In this document: one piece after another, positions 18,978 to 28,554 of the stretch
How positions within the stretch are numbered: position 1 is the stretch's first letter
Layout of the letters: each line of letters opens with the position of its first letter
DNA from: Phoronis australis
Taxonomy: Eukaryota > Phoronida > Phoronidae
NCBI GenBank assembly: GCA_002633005.1
Contig: NMRA01001038.1
Coordinates: 3,305 to 43,758, forward strand
DNA: 40,454 bases
Reading direction: 5' to 3'
Program-made: the position numbers and the translations under genes
The notes under the pieces: generated by a model
Databases searched by the model: none
What the model was told of the DNA's origin: nothing
The model's input: the letters and a program-made list of their open reading frames with translations, nothing else

Positions 18978-20080
18978 AGAAGAATGCCACCCGATTTAAT
19001 TAGTCTTTTTTATCGTCTTAATCGGTCTATATACACATCGCCTCTAATACGGTGGACCTCACCTTCCCGAGAAGTGTCGCGTGTGAGGAAGGTGAGAAAC
19101 GAAGCAGCGACGTCAGTGGTTCGTCTGCAGAGTGAATGCCGCTATATCGTGGTGCATCGTTTCCGCTTGTCTGAACTATGAAGCTGCGAAGAAAGCGGAT
19201 ATATCGTTTTTTTCGACTTCCTCAAGAGCACAAAGTGGTTAGGAAGTGGTTTGCGGTAGTGAAGAATGAAAGGTACGTTGTTAATAGCCAGTATAAGGCC
19301 GTGAAACATCTCCTTGTCTGTGGCCGGCATTTCGTCGACAGTGATTTCTCTGACGAATTCCGGCTTACCAAAGAACTATCCATACGTTCCGTTGCCTGTG
19401 CATATTCACGGTGCCTCTCTAGTATTTCTTGATCAGTGGATTCCGGTTCGAATTGATAGCCTTTGAAACCTAACGATCCGATCCGTTAAGTCTTCGTCGG
19501 ATGAGCTCTTGACTAACTATGTCGGAATTGGCGCCGGGCGAGTTCCCTTGTAGACATTTATTATTCTACGTTCGTTTCAAAATGAATTATTCTCATCCTA
19601 ACCAATGCTTGTATAAAACTGAAACAAAGTCTGTGTCACTAGATATACAATTTGTAATGCATTTCACGGAAGAATACTTCGAATTTATCTCCGAACAGAC
19701 CCAAAACTCTTGCTGTGGACCTTGGTAAATTGGCCTGCAGAACTTTGTAGGCTACGGTGTGTCCAAATACCAGTAAATCCGTAACAACGAAATAAAACAA
19801 CACGTTTTTATAAGAACTCGGTGTATTTTTAAGGGTTTTACACCGAAGTTTGATTATTTATTGGTGTTAAACGATGAATTCAAGCGACAACCTTACCCCA
19901 GTAACCCGTGTTGTGAACTGCTGAACAGACTGCGTGTGAAACCAATTACGTCATTGGATAATTTCAACACCTCGGTCTGCCGTCAAGTGTCTGGTAACAC
20001 AACCGAACAAGCCGTTACCGAGTAGAACTACTCGACCTAAATCGATACAAAATAGGTTCTTTTTTGGGTGGCATGTTCCT
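18978..20080 (+). mobile_element. TTAA-flanked DNA transposon, Kolobok-like, defective
   Basis: TTAA stands at 18,974-18,977 and 20,081-20,084. Inside these, the left end AGAAGAATGCCACCC and the inverted right end AGGAACATGCCACCC match at 12 of 15 positions. The unit is 1,103 bp and contains a plus-strand THAP relic at 19,136-19,432. TTAA duplications together with a THAP-bearing protein are the hallmarks of the Kolobok superfamily. The ends differ from those of the element at 27.6 kb, so this is another family. The catalytic part is missing. Confidence 0.6.
19136..19432 (+). pseudogene. THAP-domain relic of the TTAA element
   Basis: From an ATG at 19,136 the frame gives MPLYRGASFPLV, a TGA, then a clean run with KRIYRFFRLPQEHKVVRKWF, then KHLLVCGRHFVDSDF, to TGA at 19,430. 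FRLP, the conserved Trp and LLVCGRHF (C-x2-H) are the THAP landmarks in the right order. The first cysteine pair, expected around residues 5-10 after MP, has been replaced (YRGAS). Together with the stop this makes the domain non-functional unless translation starts at 19,178 without the zinc site. The frame after the finger degenerates quickly. Confidence 0.6.
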
Positions 20081-20236
20081 TTAAATGTCCACACTGACGT
20101 TGTGAGGACTAAAAATAATCGCCCTCACTAAATGCCTACTTGGAAGCCCTCTCCTGTCAACATTTCTCTCCGTATCCTTCAAAACCAAGTTGTTGCCCCT
20201 AGGGTGCTTGGGGTACTCCCCCTTATGAAAAAGAAT

Positions 20237-21334
20237 GTGAGAATCTCACTGGATTCCAGTTAGATTTCAGTTGCATTCTCACTAAATCACCCATTGTAGT
20301 TAGAAATGCCAGTGAGAACCCAGTGGGAATTGAACAACAGGGACAGTCAGTGAGAAAATTCCATGTAACAGTGAGAATCCAGTGAGAAATTTGGTCTTAG
20401 GAAAATTCTGAGTGAGAAACCAGTGAGAATCTTGGTCTTAGGAAAATTTTGAGAGAGAATCAGTGAGAATTTCAGACTAAGAAAATTTCTGAGTGAGAAT
20501 TCAGTGAGAATTTGGACTTGCCAAATTTGGAGTGCGAATCCAGTGAGAATTTAAGATAAACAAACAACCTGATTGGCTGTTCCTGTGGAAATTTCAGTTG
20601 AACCAGATTTCTGAATTCAAACTAAAATGGCGCCAGGAGTGAGCAGTTAGAGAAATAGCGTGAAGATTATTGACGCTTTTCTCTCAAATATTGTGAAATT
20701 ACTGAACAGTTTTCTGCAAGTCAACCAGAGGGGATCCTGGACTGATTTTGTGTGTTAATAAGCTTAAGGTTAGTACATTTCATACACTTAGTAGTGTGCA
20801 TAAACGATTTTAGACTGATGTATTCATTCTGTGTTGACACCTGACTTTTTGGTACATGTAAGTTTGCTGATTCACCAAAGGCATGATAGTTGTTAGTTTA
20901 AGTCTGCTATATTTCCCCATTTGCAATTAAATTGTATCTTTAGGCAAATTTCAAGATAAACTCACAAAAAATAAGAAGTGTTTTGGTTACCAAAAAAGCT
21001 TTGATCTCTCATCTATTCAGTCAGTGGCAGTATAAAATACACACATAGAATTTTCTAAGTTCAAAATTCTTACCCAATGAGATTTTCACTCAGTGAGAAT
21101 TTCAGTAAAACAAATTCTCAATAATTTGCATACCATTCTCACTCAGTGAGAATTTCAGTAAGACAAATTCTCACTGAGTGAGAATGCTTTGCAAATTAGT
21201 TAGATTCCCACTGAATTCTAACTGGAATATCACTGTATACTCACTAGAGTGAGATTTTTTCTCACTAGTTTAAATGGCATCTTAATTAGTTAGATTCTCA
21301 CTGGAAACTAACAGTAATCCAGAGAGATTCTCAC
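20237..21334. mobile_element. 1.1-kb element with inverted arrays of an AGTGAGAAT motif
   Basis: The left edge GTGAGAATCTCACTGGATT aligns with the inverted right edge GTGAGAATCTCTCTGGATT, and the match continues through a GTTAG-TT-CAGT stretch. Inward from each edge lie many degenerate copies of AGTGAGAAT (about 20,330-20,550 and 21,080-21,330), some in GTCTTAGGAAAATTCTGAG units of roughly 50 bp. The interior (about 20,560-21,060) has an AAAATGGCGCC motif at 20,624 and no clear ORF. Terminal plus subterminal repeats suggest a non-autonomous DNA transposon with multiple transposase-binding sites. I see no clear target duplication. Confidence 0.55.
20624..20634 (+). promoter_or_regulatory. YY1-type motif AAAATGGCGCC
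   Basis: Inside the motif-array element, followed about 130 bp later by a possible donor (AAGCTTAAG|GTTAGT, about 20,769), as though it were the first exon of a former transposon gene. Confidence 0.35.
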
Positions 21335-21378
21335 TGGCTGTCAGGATGAAAGCTGGACCCTTCCACTAGCAGTGACCC

Positions 21379-21941
21379 ATGACCCCTCCTGACCTTGTCT
21401 CTCTAAGCCATCGCCTGTACAGCGCAAAATTTCATAATGTTATAGGCTCTTCTATGAATAGTTATATGCATATTCAAGTGTACGTTGGCTGGCCAAAAAT
21501 AGGCAGGTTCAAAGTAAGATTAAAAAATCCCTTAGAGAGATTAAGCCACAAATGGTGTACCATGGTAATGAGACAATTATCACGACTCAATGATTTGAAA
21601 CTAAATGGAAACAACCACCATTGCCACATGAATGTAATGACTTTCCCCAAGATAGTTGAAACATTACCAAGGTACTCGCAGATCTAAACATGCTTATGGC
21701 TTGAAGAAACTTCAGCAATTGCAAGAGATTTTAATGTGCTCATATCTTTTCCAGAAAGGTGAAAGCCGTTGAAAGTCGATACCTGGAAGTGTTAAAGAGA
21801 ATCAAGGACACACCGATCTCATACCCGGCTACTCTCCCATACAAGCTGATTGACACATCATCCGGTACTTATAGCCTGGGAAATTCTTTAGCACATCAGG
21901 CACATCCGTCTATAATTGGCAACATTAATCGATCTAAATAG
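21379..21941 (+). CDS. Two-exon candidate gene fragment, unknown
   Basis: Exon 1 reads to a donor CCAAG|GTACTC after 21,671. Exon 2 begins after catatcttttccag (21,754) and runs to TAG at 21,939. The phases agree: the split codon gives Arg, joining IVETLPR to KVKAVESRYLEVLKRIKD, then PISYPATLPYKLIDTSSG. Consistent phase across a plausible short intron (83 bp) argues for a real former gene. No family recognised. It lies directly left of the interleaved transposase locus on the opposite strand to the transposase, so it may be a piece of that element's other gene. Confidence 0.3.
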
Positions 21942-22143
21942 TACACAACTATACCTTATTCAAGCTTAGCGACATTATTCAATCAAGACCAATTGAATAT
22001 TATTCAAACTTTTTAATCATTTACAGAAAGCTCTTCCAAAGTTTTGACATTCTTGAAATTCAAGCTTGAAGAAAATATCCACTAATGTGAGGCACATTTG
22101 AGCATAATCATGTTCAGTCAACTTTAGCTAAATATAATGCATT

Positions 22144-23201
22144 TTATTCCTGTATGAGATATGGCATGTATCCTGTTAAAAAACAGCATACGAACCAAAT
22201 CTGATTTGCACAAACAAATAAACTTAACGCTAATCTATGGTCAACAATTTTGAATTTTTTCGCTCTTGAAATAGCTCTTTCAACATGGACCCTGTGAGCA
22301 GCTATCCGTTTTTGGTTAAGGCAACATCCCTAGGTGACATCTGACCACGACCTGATGCAAAAGGAGGGATGCATAATTTCAGTCCAATATTTTCATTTCT
22401 TTTCTAATTAAGAAGCCTTTGTCAGTCATGATGCCATCACCTTGAGTTGCTGAAGCATTGTCAGTAACCCACTTGATCTTGTGATATCATTGTCTGAGAT
22501 TGACCCCGAAAATAGCATGGATATCAAAAAGTAAATGATCCCCTGGGGTCCACTCCTACAAGTCCTTTTACAGTGGTACACGACTTGTAATCTGAGTAAC
22601 ACTGACTTTGGCTTCTCAGAGAACTCGGCTTTTCCACTTTGATTTCTTTGCCATCTATGACGAAGAAAGTGTGTGGAAAATCTTTCTTGTACTTTGGCGG
22701 CATATGTTTGTCGAGAATGTCGCGATCTGGCCAAATTGTTACTGATCCAAATTTGTAGAACATGAAGTCGATCCACTCCCTAAAAAGTGCTGCAGCATCC
22801 TGAGGAGATATCCCATAAAGAGTTGCCAAGTGTTTGAAATCGAAGTTCAATCGCAGTTTCGTTAGCGTAAGCAGGAGTTGGTCTTGCAGTTACATGTTCT
22901 TAGCACTGCTGATTGTTTTGGAGAAGTTCATGGGAGATTCATCCTTATCTGGGACTAAGTAATCAAACATATTTTGAAATTCTTCGAAAGTGCATCCTGT
23001 GTGATATTCAAAATTATTTTTCACGTGGCTGTTTTTCAGTGAAGCAACAGAAAATGCCATGATGTCTGCATTCTTTGTTTCAGCTATTATTTTTCGTCGA
23101 TGAACTTCATCAGTTAAAGTTTTCAACTTTGATTCAAGAAGATTGTTTTCAGCAGCAATAGCCAGATAATCCAAACCTAATGGGCTTGAAATATAAATCA
23201 C
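22144..23201 (-). pseudogene. DDE_Tnp_4-type transposase (ISL2EU/Harbinger-related), catalytic part
   Basis: Would cut and rejoin DNA at transposon ends. In order on the minus strand: an acceptor-led start GLDYLAIAAENNLLESK (coiled-coil-like); a helix-turn-helix region GCTFEEFQNMFDYLVPDKDE, an in-frame TAA at 22,887, then LQDQLLLTLTKLRLNFDF and ATLYGISPQDAAALF; catalytic Asp1 in FFVIDGKEIKVEKPSS; GLVGVDPRGS; after a frameshift, SGSISDNDITRSSGLL; Asp2 in GIMTDKGFL after another shift; and catalytic Glu in HRVHVERAISRAKKFKIVDH, ending YLIQE-TAA at 22,144. All three catalytic residues survive, but one stop and two to three frameshifts kill it. An exon ending AGTGAG|GTAAAT (about 23,256) probably precedes it. 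The THAP exon at 24,796-24,947 on the same strand is its likely N-terminus. Confidence 0.8.
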
Positions 23202-23379
23202 TGTGATATATAATTTATAGTCAAAATTGTCAACTTCACTGAAGATTTACCTCACTCATGCTGCAAATGCCTGGTGAAAAGTACTTAAACCTGAAAGACA
23301 GAAATTTTATGCTGAGTTACATTATTGTTCGAAGGAATTTTAAGGTTTTTCGTGGATTTTCATCTTAATTCTGTCTTCC

Positions 23380-24118
23380 CCTGATTCAACTGCCTGAAGG
23401 ACCTTCTGGAGAATCAAAGTCTTGTGGTGATCTGAACTTCCCACATCCCAGTCCGATTGCTAATGCCATTACTTGCCATGCGGAGGAATACGAGTTTATG
23501 AAGATGACATTTGAGGATGCCAGAAAGCTAGAGAATGACACTCGTACACAAGCTAAATGCCCTTAATGGTTTGAGGCGAGTAAACTGAGAATTACAGCGT
23601 CTAACTTTGGGCGATTTATGCTTCGTAAGGCTCCAATTACAGATAACTTAGTTAATTCAGTGATGAATCCCAAACCATTTCAGTCAACTGCCACCACTTA
23701 CGAAACGTGCAATGAAAAAGTTGCCAAGAACATGTATCGGAAGCAAACGGGGAACCAGGTTCATGACTGCGGATTTATAGTTAATCCTGAAGTTCAAATC
23801 ATTGGAGCTTCGCCTGATGGGAAAGTATGCGACAATGGAGAGGTGGGGTTGCTAGAAGTGAAATGCCCATACAGCATACGAGATATGAATTTTCAAGAAG
23901 CACTTACAAATTACGAAAACAAGGAATCTCTGTTTTTGTCCAAATTTGGAGATGAAATTTTGTTGCGAAAAGACCATAGTCATTGGTTCCAAGTTCAAGG
24001 GCAATTGTTAGTGTCTGCAGCTTCTTTCTGTGATTTTGTGACATACACAAGAAGAGATTGCATATACAACGGATTCATCCCGACCTCAGTGTCATGTAAC
24101 AAATTCTTGAGAAGATGA
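23380..24118 (+). pseudogene. YqaJ-type (lambda-exonuclease fold) nuclease, transposon-associated
   Basis: YqaJ nucleases are PD-(D/E)XK enzymes. Here the core is legible: WFEASKLRITASNFGRFMLR; IIGASPDGKV with the metal-binding Asp (residue 67 of the frame from Met 23,618); GLLEVKCPYS giving Glu80 and Lys82 of the E-x-K motif; and HWFQVQGQLLVSAASFCDFV, the conserved Q-QGQL helix. The homologous frame continues upstream through DLNFPHPSPIANAI to about 23,380, but a TAA at 23,562 (KCP-stop-WFEA) interrupts it, so only the part from 23,618 is open. The C-terminus appears shifted at 24,110 (another frame reads EKMNKLFIDHVAKLHPQF). The SWIM half is missing. Genes of this type accompany ISL2EU-like transposases, and a dead transposase of that type lies immediately left on the other strand. 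Confidence 0.8.
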
Positions 24119-24395
24119 ACAAACTGTTCATTGACCATGTCGCCAAACTGCACCCACAGTTCACTGGTTCCACAGTTTGAGTTTCTGGATCAGCATTCAG
24201 CTGAGTTTTTACGGGGATGTGAAATCTGGTCAGCTCCCATGGTGAAACTGAAACGTGTGAGAACAATTGTAAATTGAATTAAAGTGATTCTTATTGTAAT
24301 TTTTAGATTTGTGAAATTTGCCGCAATCGTATTGTTTTCCCTATCATTTGGACCTTATACTCGGATTCCGAAAACGTCACTTGTTTGAAATGTAT

Positions 24396-24769
24396 TTATC
24401 TGGTGAACTGAAAATCGTCTAACTTGTGCAATATATTTCTTCTCGCAGGCTTGCCACTTTTGCTGCTCTTTCGAGAAAGGGACACGCATTTTTTCAACTT
24501 TTGCTTTAGTGCTGTGATTTCATTCATATTGAAAATGCCAATTATGAAGTGTTGTAAATTAGACATTAACTTCTTGATTGTTGCTTTGGATAGAAGCTTA
24601 GCATTATTGTCACACACAAATTACGTTATATTTTTTGTAAAATTCAACTTAAAACCAAAGACTAGCATGCCACCTGATTTGGGATGCTTCTGAATATAGT
24701 CACAGTAAAATGTCTTGCAATTGTAATATTGAACAAAGCTCTGGTCGCTGTCACTGTATGGACCTTGTT
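24396..24769 (-). pseudogene. Possible linker exons of the THAP-transposase gene
   Basis: Between the THAP exon and the catalytic part on the same strand two open stretches occur: QGPYSDSDQSFVQYYNCKTF to KLNFTKN (about 24,769-24,620) and CDNNAKLLSKATIKKLMSNL to RKSSKSGKPARRN (24,617-24,396). The second is Lys/Leu rich and coiled-coil-like, as the segment after THAP often is. Splice phases do not join cleanly, so this is tentative. Confidence 0.25.
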
Positions 24770-24795
24770 CTGAGACTATAATAACATGTGTTTAC

Positions 24796-24947
24796 CTTGT
24801 TTCTGTGAACAGTGTCTTTCCTCTCTTCTTGATTGGCTCAGTTGCAGCCCGAGGTTTAGGTGGAGGACGCACTGGTGTGACCCTGTCATATTGCCACACT
24901 GGCAGAGGGTTTGGGTTTTCATTTGTAGGCTTTCCATCTTTGAAGTG
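24796..24947 (-). pseudogene. THAP-finger exon (second half) of the transposase gene
   Basis: A clean 152-bp exon: acceptor aaatttttttag|CAC at 24,948 and donor ACAAG|GTAAAC after 24,796. It reads HFKDGKPTNENPNPLPVW, then VTPVRPPPKPRAATEPIKK. HF-x-x-G-PT-x-NP is the C-terminal end of a THAP finger, just after the zinc-binding C-x2-H, and matches the layout HFVDGEPTERNP in the THAP ORF at 1.0-1.5 kb. The Cys-containing first exon was not found to the right (a SINE and a palindrome occupy 25.05-25.16 kb). Likely the N-terminal exon of the transposase relic at 22.1-23.2 kb, with the YqaJ gene lying between on the other strand. Confidence 0.65.
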
Positions 24948-25050
24948 CTAAAAAAATTTGAAGTGAGAAGTTTTACCTCAAGAAAATAATAACTTTTATA
25001 CCACAATATTAGCGTCAAATGGCAGATACAAGCGTGTAATAACCCATAAA

Positions 25051-25072
25051 GTTATCTCAATGTTGAGATAAC
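25051..25072. repeat. Perfect 22-bp palindrome
   Basis: GTTATCTCAA and TTGAGATAAC are separated by TG/overlap, so the 22 bp pair completely. It lies 4-5 bp from the SINE tail, and could be a SINE 3' hairpin or a MITE core. Confidence 0.8.
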
Positions 25073-25074
25073 GG

Positions 25075-25157
25075 TTTGGCGGGAAACCGAGGACGGAGTG
25101 GAACCCGGGAGCCTGAAATTGCTGGTCGCCGACTTTACCACTACACCATGCAGCGGC
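25075..25157 (-). mobile_element. tRNA-derived SINE head
   Basis: The minus strand has an A box (TGGTGTAGTGG, 25,148-25,138) and B box (GGGTTCCACTCC, 25,106-25,095), 31 bp apart. The acceptor stem does not pair, so this is a SINE or tRNA pseudogene rather than a working tRNA. Confidence 0.6.
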
Positions 25158-25620
25158 TGACGTCATCAAGAGTGAAAATAGAATACTTAAATGAGCACGC
25201 GCAATAATCACACGTTCAACAAACCGCATTGTACTGTACTTATACTTTACGAAAAATAAGACACAAAATTTCCATAAAAATGATATCTTAATTCAGTGAA
25301 ATTTTTCTCTCATGTCCTCTTACTTGGAAATCACCGATCTACAATTTGAATGCTGGTATCGTGTCGTCAGGATCTTTTACTTGAGAATTGTATTCAGCTA
25401 CCAGTGGTAACCTATTTTAGCAGACGATAATTTCCCGGTCGAAGCTTAGCGTGAAAAAAAAAACGTGTTTCAAGCTATAATAGTTGGTAAACCTCAATTT
25501 ATAAATTCAATATATTTCTATTATATTTAAGTTTTCAATTGGTTTTGAGTAAAAGCATTATTTGACAAAAATAGCCCGGCTTTTCTTAAAAGGTCACGAC
25601 ATCCGACCCCGGGCCTCTGA
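25158..25620. other. No gene seen
   Basis: AT-rich. I looked here for the missing first half of the THAP finger on the minus strand and did not find it. Confidence 0.45.
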
Positions 25621-25740
25621 CATACAAAGTAGTAGAGAATTATCACACTCGGGGCTAACGCCCCTCGGGCGATAATTCTCCAAAATCCACTCGGGCTCTA
25701 GATAACGGGGGATAACGACTTCGCTTTGTAATATTCTATG
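25621..25740. mobile_element. Palindromic MITE-like element
   Basis: Outer arms CATACAAAG and CTTTGTAATATTCTATG are complementary. Inside, GAGAATTATC pairs with GATAATTCTC around a CGGGGC/GCCCC hairpin (25,634-25,681). A GC-rich centre in AT-rich DNA and nested hairpins fit a fold-back MITE. No ORF. Confidence 0.5.
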
Positions 25741-27395
25741 TTTATTTTGATTTCAGTTAAAGCTATGATTTTCTGTGCGTTAGCTGAGTCAATTCTTGGG
25801 TATCTGGCTTTTCACCATTGTTTCAGTGATTAAACAAGATACAGAAAACTTTGATACTGTTGTTAAAGGTGAGAATCATCGACTTTAAGCATCCAAATTA
25901 CGAAGTTTAGCTTTCGAAATTGACCACTTACCAAAGTAACATCGACCTGAATTTGATTCTTACGCAAATTTAAAGAGACATGATAAGCAACTCATAAAGT
26001 ATTGTCATGCACAATTATAGTTTTTTCTCCTATTCTCAGTGCCCACTTTTAATACAAGCAAAGAACAAAATGAAATCAATTTTGTTGCAGAGAGTGGTCT
26101 AATTCTAAAAGTAGCATTATCACTAAGTTGTGACATGATTACAAAAGATCACACACTGGCACCCAGAAGCAAAAAATGGCTATTTACAAGATATACTTTC
26201 AAGCCTCATAAATTAAAATATCGTGTTTGAACAACTACAAGAGGACACCTCTCCAACTCCATAGACGAAGTGTAAAGTAAAGGTTCTCAAAAAAAAGAAA
26301 GTTACGTTTTTGTGACAGCTCGAACAAAGCTTTAGTTCAGTAAAAAGGCAGTAACTGTCCCGACTATGTCGATCGAACTAAAAAGAACAATTTTGTATAG
26401 AAGTTGAGTTAGGCACCATCCTATTGGTATATGAATAAAAAATAAAAATAAAAATGGTTTGTCACTTTGCTACAAAACAAAACAATGTTCATTATAATAG
26501 TGCCCATAAACTACCGCTGGGGCTAGTGCCATTGTCAGTGCTGGGGAAAAACTAGCATTCAATTTGGTACAAAGCTGTATACTAAGTATATGTATTTTGA
26601 CGCCAGTCTTCATACAGCTAGCTGGCTGGCTAGAGTCAAACAGGTGCTAAGAAAAATGGCGCCAGACGAGTGAAACTGCGTAGATACGCCTACACTACAG
26701 CCAACAAACTGAAAAATGTACTAACCTTGGAACAAATATATTTATGTTTAGCCTTGGGATAATCACGCAACATTGCCAAGTTGAGCTGTACGTTTGGCCG
26801 TCTACAGAGTTTTATCCATAGGTTACACTGCTCGAGGTGAGTTTTCGATTTGGGAAATGGACAAAATGAGACATGATTTTCCTCTATAGACGCATACCGG
26901 CTGTCAGATTTGCAGACGCCATAGCAACACCGTTTTACAATTATAAAACCAAAATTTCTTAATGTATAAACTAAAATAAACTATACACGCCAACGCACTC
27001 TTTGTCGGGTAAAATGGCGGCTTAGAAAAGAAGACGAAGGTGTGATAAGAATGCTGTGTTCTGATTGCTCAGTTAAGCCGTCAGTCGTAATCTTGGCGAT
27101 AGGTTCAATTCTTCGAAGCAGCTGGGAGGGATCCAAGTTCTAAAGTCTTTGTCTTTATCCAGTATTTTTAATGATTACAAGTCTATTTCCCTGTTGGTTC
27201 AACTAGTATGTCATGTCTACTCCTGTTATAAGTGCCTGCTATTCTGTTATTTCCTAATTGGTTGGAAGCTATTGTTATCGAAGACAATGGTTGAGTCCAT
27301 TGTTCTTGTCATTATGGAAAGGTACCCTTACTTTGAATTGTATAGGCGTGTCACTGTTTTTTTTTTGTTAAGTTAAAACACGATGTTTGTAACTC
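25741..27395. other. No gene seen; two YY1-type sites
   Basis: ORFs at 26,039-26,230 and 27,149-27,376 have no motif. AAAATGGCGCC (26,653) and AAAATGGCGGC (27,011) occur, and CTCGAG|GTGAGT (about 26,836) could be a splice donor of an untranslated exon. (AAAAAT)n-like low complexity lies at 26,436-26,457. Confidence 0.4.
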
Positions 27396-27594
27396 GGACC
27401 TGTTCCAAGAAAACTGACTTAGCTGAGACAAACCTTAAATTTCAGTCAATTTAAACTTAAATTTGTCTCAAGTCCGTTTCAAAATAGAGACCTTAGGCTT
27501 GACTTAAGTTTTGTCTTACTTTTGACTTACTTGCCGAATGTTGGATTTGCAAAGTTTAGAAGTTGAGGCAAAGCTTAAGTCAAAAATAACTTAA

Positions 27595-27745
27595 AGGCGA
27601 AGGCAACATTTTTTCCATGTCATTTTGAGCTAAAATAAGGTTGGTTGGTCATCCTAGACATATTTTCCACTTAATTACAGCTTTTCGTAATTTTATTAAT
27701 TACTCGTCTGCTACTCCGGAAGTGACGTTTTAGGAGGCAAGCATT
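27595..27745 (+). repeat. Left terminal inverted repeat
   Basis: Starts AGGCGAAGGCAACATTTTTT and ends near GTGACGTTTTAGGAGGCAAG. It pairs with 29,137-29,284. Confidence 0.85.
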
Positions 27746-27860
27746 TCGCGCCAATTTCTTTTCATATAGTCTGACTGTGAGAGCTGCCGAGTCAGTCATT
27801 GTTTTACCTCGGTTGTGTTGAGTTCCGTCGTCGTTTGCTGTCATTTACTAGTCAGTCAGC

Positions 27861-28541
27861 ATGCCACACTGTTGCTGCGTACGAGGATGTACTAATTATC
27901 GGCTCTCGCGCGCTTTAGGGGTACCTTTGCATCGCTTTCCGATGGATGACACACTTCGAAGTACTTGGCTCGTTCGTGTAAAGAACGCAGCGTTACCCGT
28001 CCACGCAACGTATAAAGCAGTGGAGAATTAGTAATTTACCGTGTGTGTTGGCAAGCACTTTCTGCCGTCCGATTACGAACGGGATTTGTACGCTGAACTG
28101 ATGAAGGTCCCTGCGAAACAACGTCTGAAGAAGGGTGCCATTCCGTCTATGTTGATTCCCGGCAGTGCCCCGTCGCCACCCCCGAGAAGTGCGTTTTTGA
28201 AGCGAGAAGCCTCGTGAGCTGTGGCCTGTACAGTGGAGGCTCTTGATCTACTGTCACCCGTTCCTCCGAACGTACCCCCAGAGCGTGTAATTCCTGGAAC
28301 CAGTAGTGATTCGCCCTGTGCTGTTCTCTCCAGCCCAGAACCTCTAAGCAGCCCTGCACCGATATTGAGTAGTGGGAGTGTTTACAGGGTCAGTTCGACA
28401 CCCAGTGAAGAGGACAGTTCGTCGTCCAGTGAACAGATCGGTGAGCCAAACTTTAATAAGTTTATCGTGGACTTGTCTAACGTGTTGGAGCTATTTAGAA
28501 GGTGCCAGGGTGTGGCGAGGGAGTCACACCACACGATGTAA
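27861..28541 (+). pseudogene. THAP-domain protein of the TTAA transposon, three in-frame stops
   Basis: From ATG 27,861 a single frame of 227 codons encodes a textbook THAP finger: MPHCCCVRGCTNY (zinc Cys), VPLHRFPMD, Trp at residue 36, then VCVGKHFLPSDYE (C-x2-H), and GAIPSML in the position of the AVPTIF box. A Ser/Pro-rich linker follows (PVPPNVPPERVIPG, SSPEPLSSPAP, EEDSSSSSEQ). TAG-TAA at 28,029-28,034 and TGA at 28,215-28,217 interrupt it, with no shift of frame and no decay of motif around them. THAP domains bind the transposon ends. The frame closes at 28,541, 14 bp from the end of the convergent ballast ORF, with no catalytic domain. Confidence 0.75.
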
Positions 28542-28554
28542 GCAGTTTGGGTGC

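Noticed and set aside
24075-24266. Minus-strand ORF over the YqaJ C-terminus
   Set aside because: Shadow of the nuclease gene in another frame.
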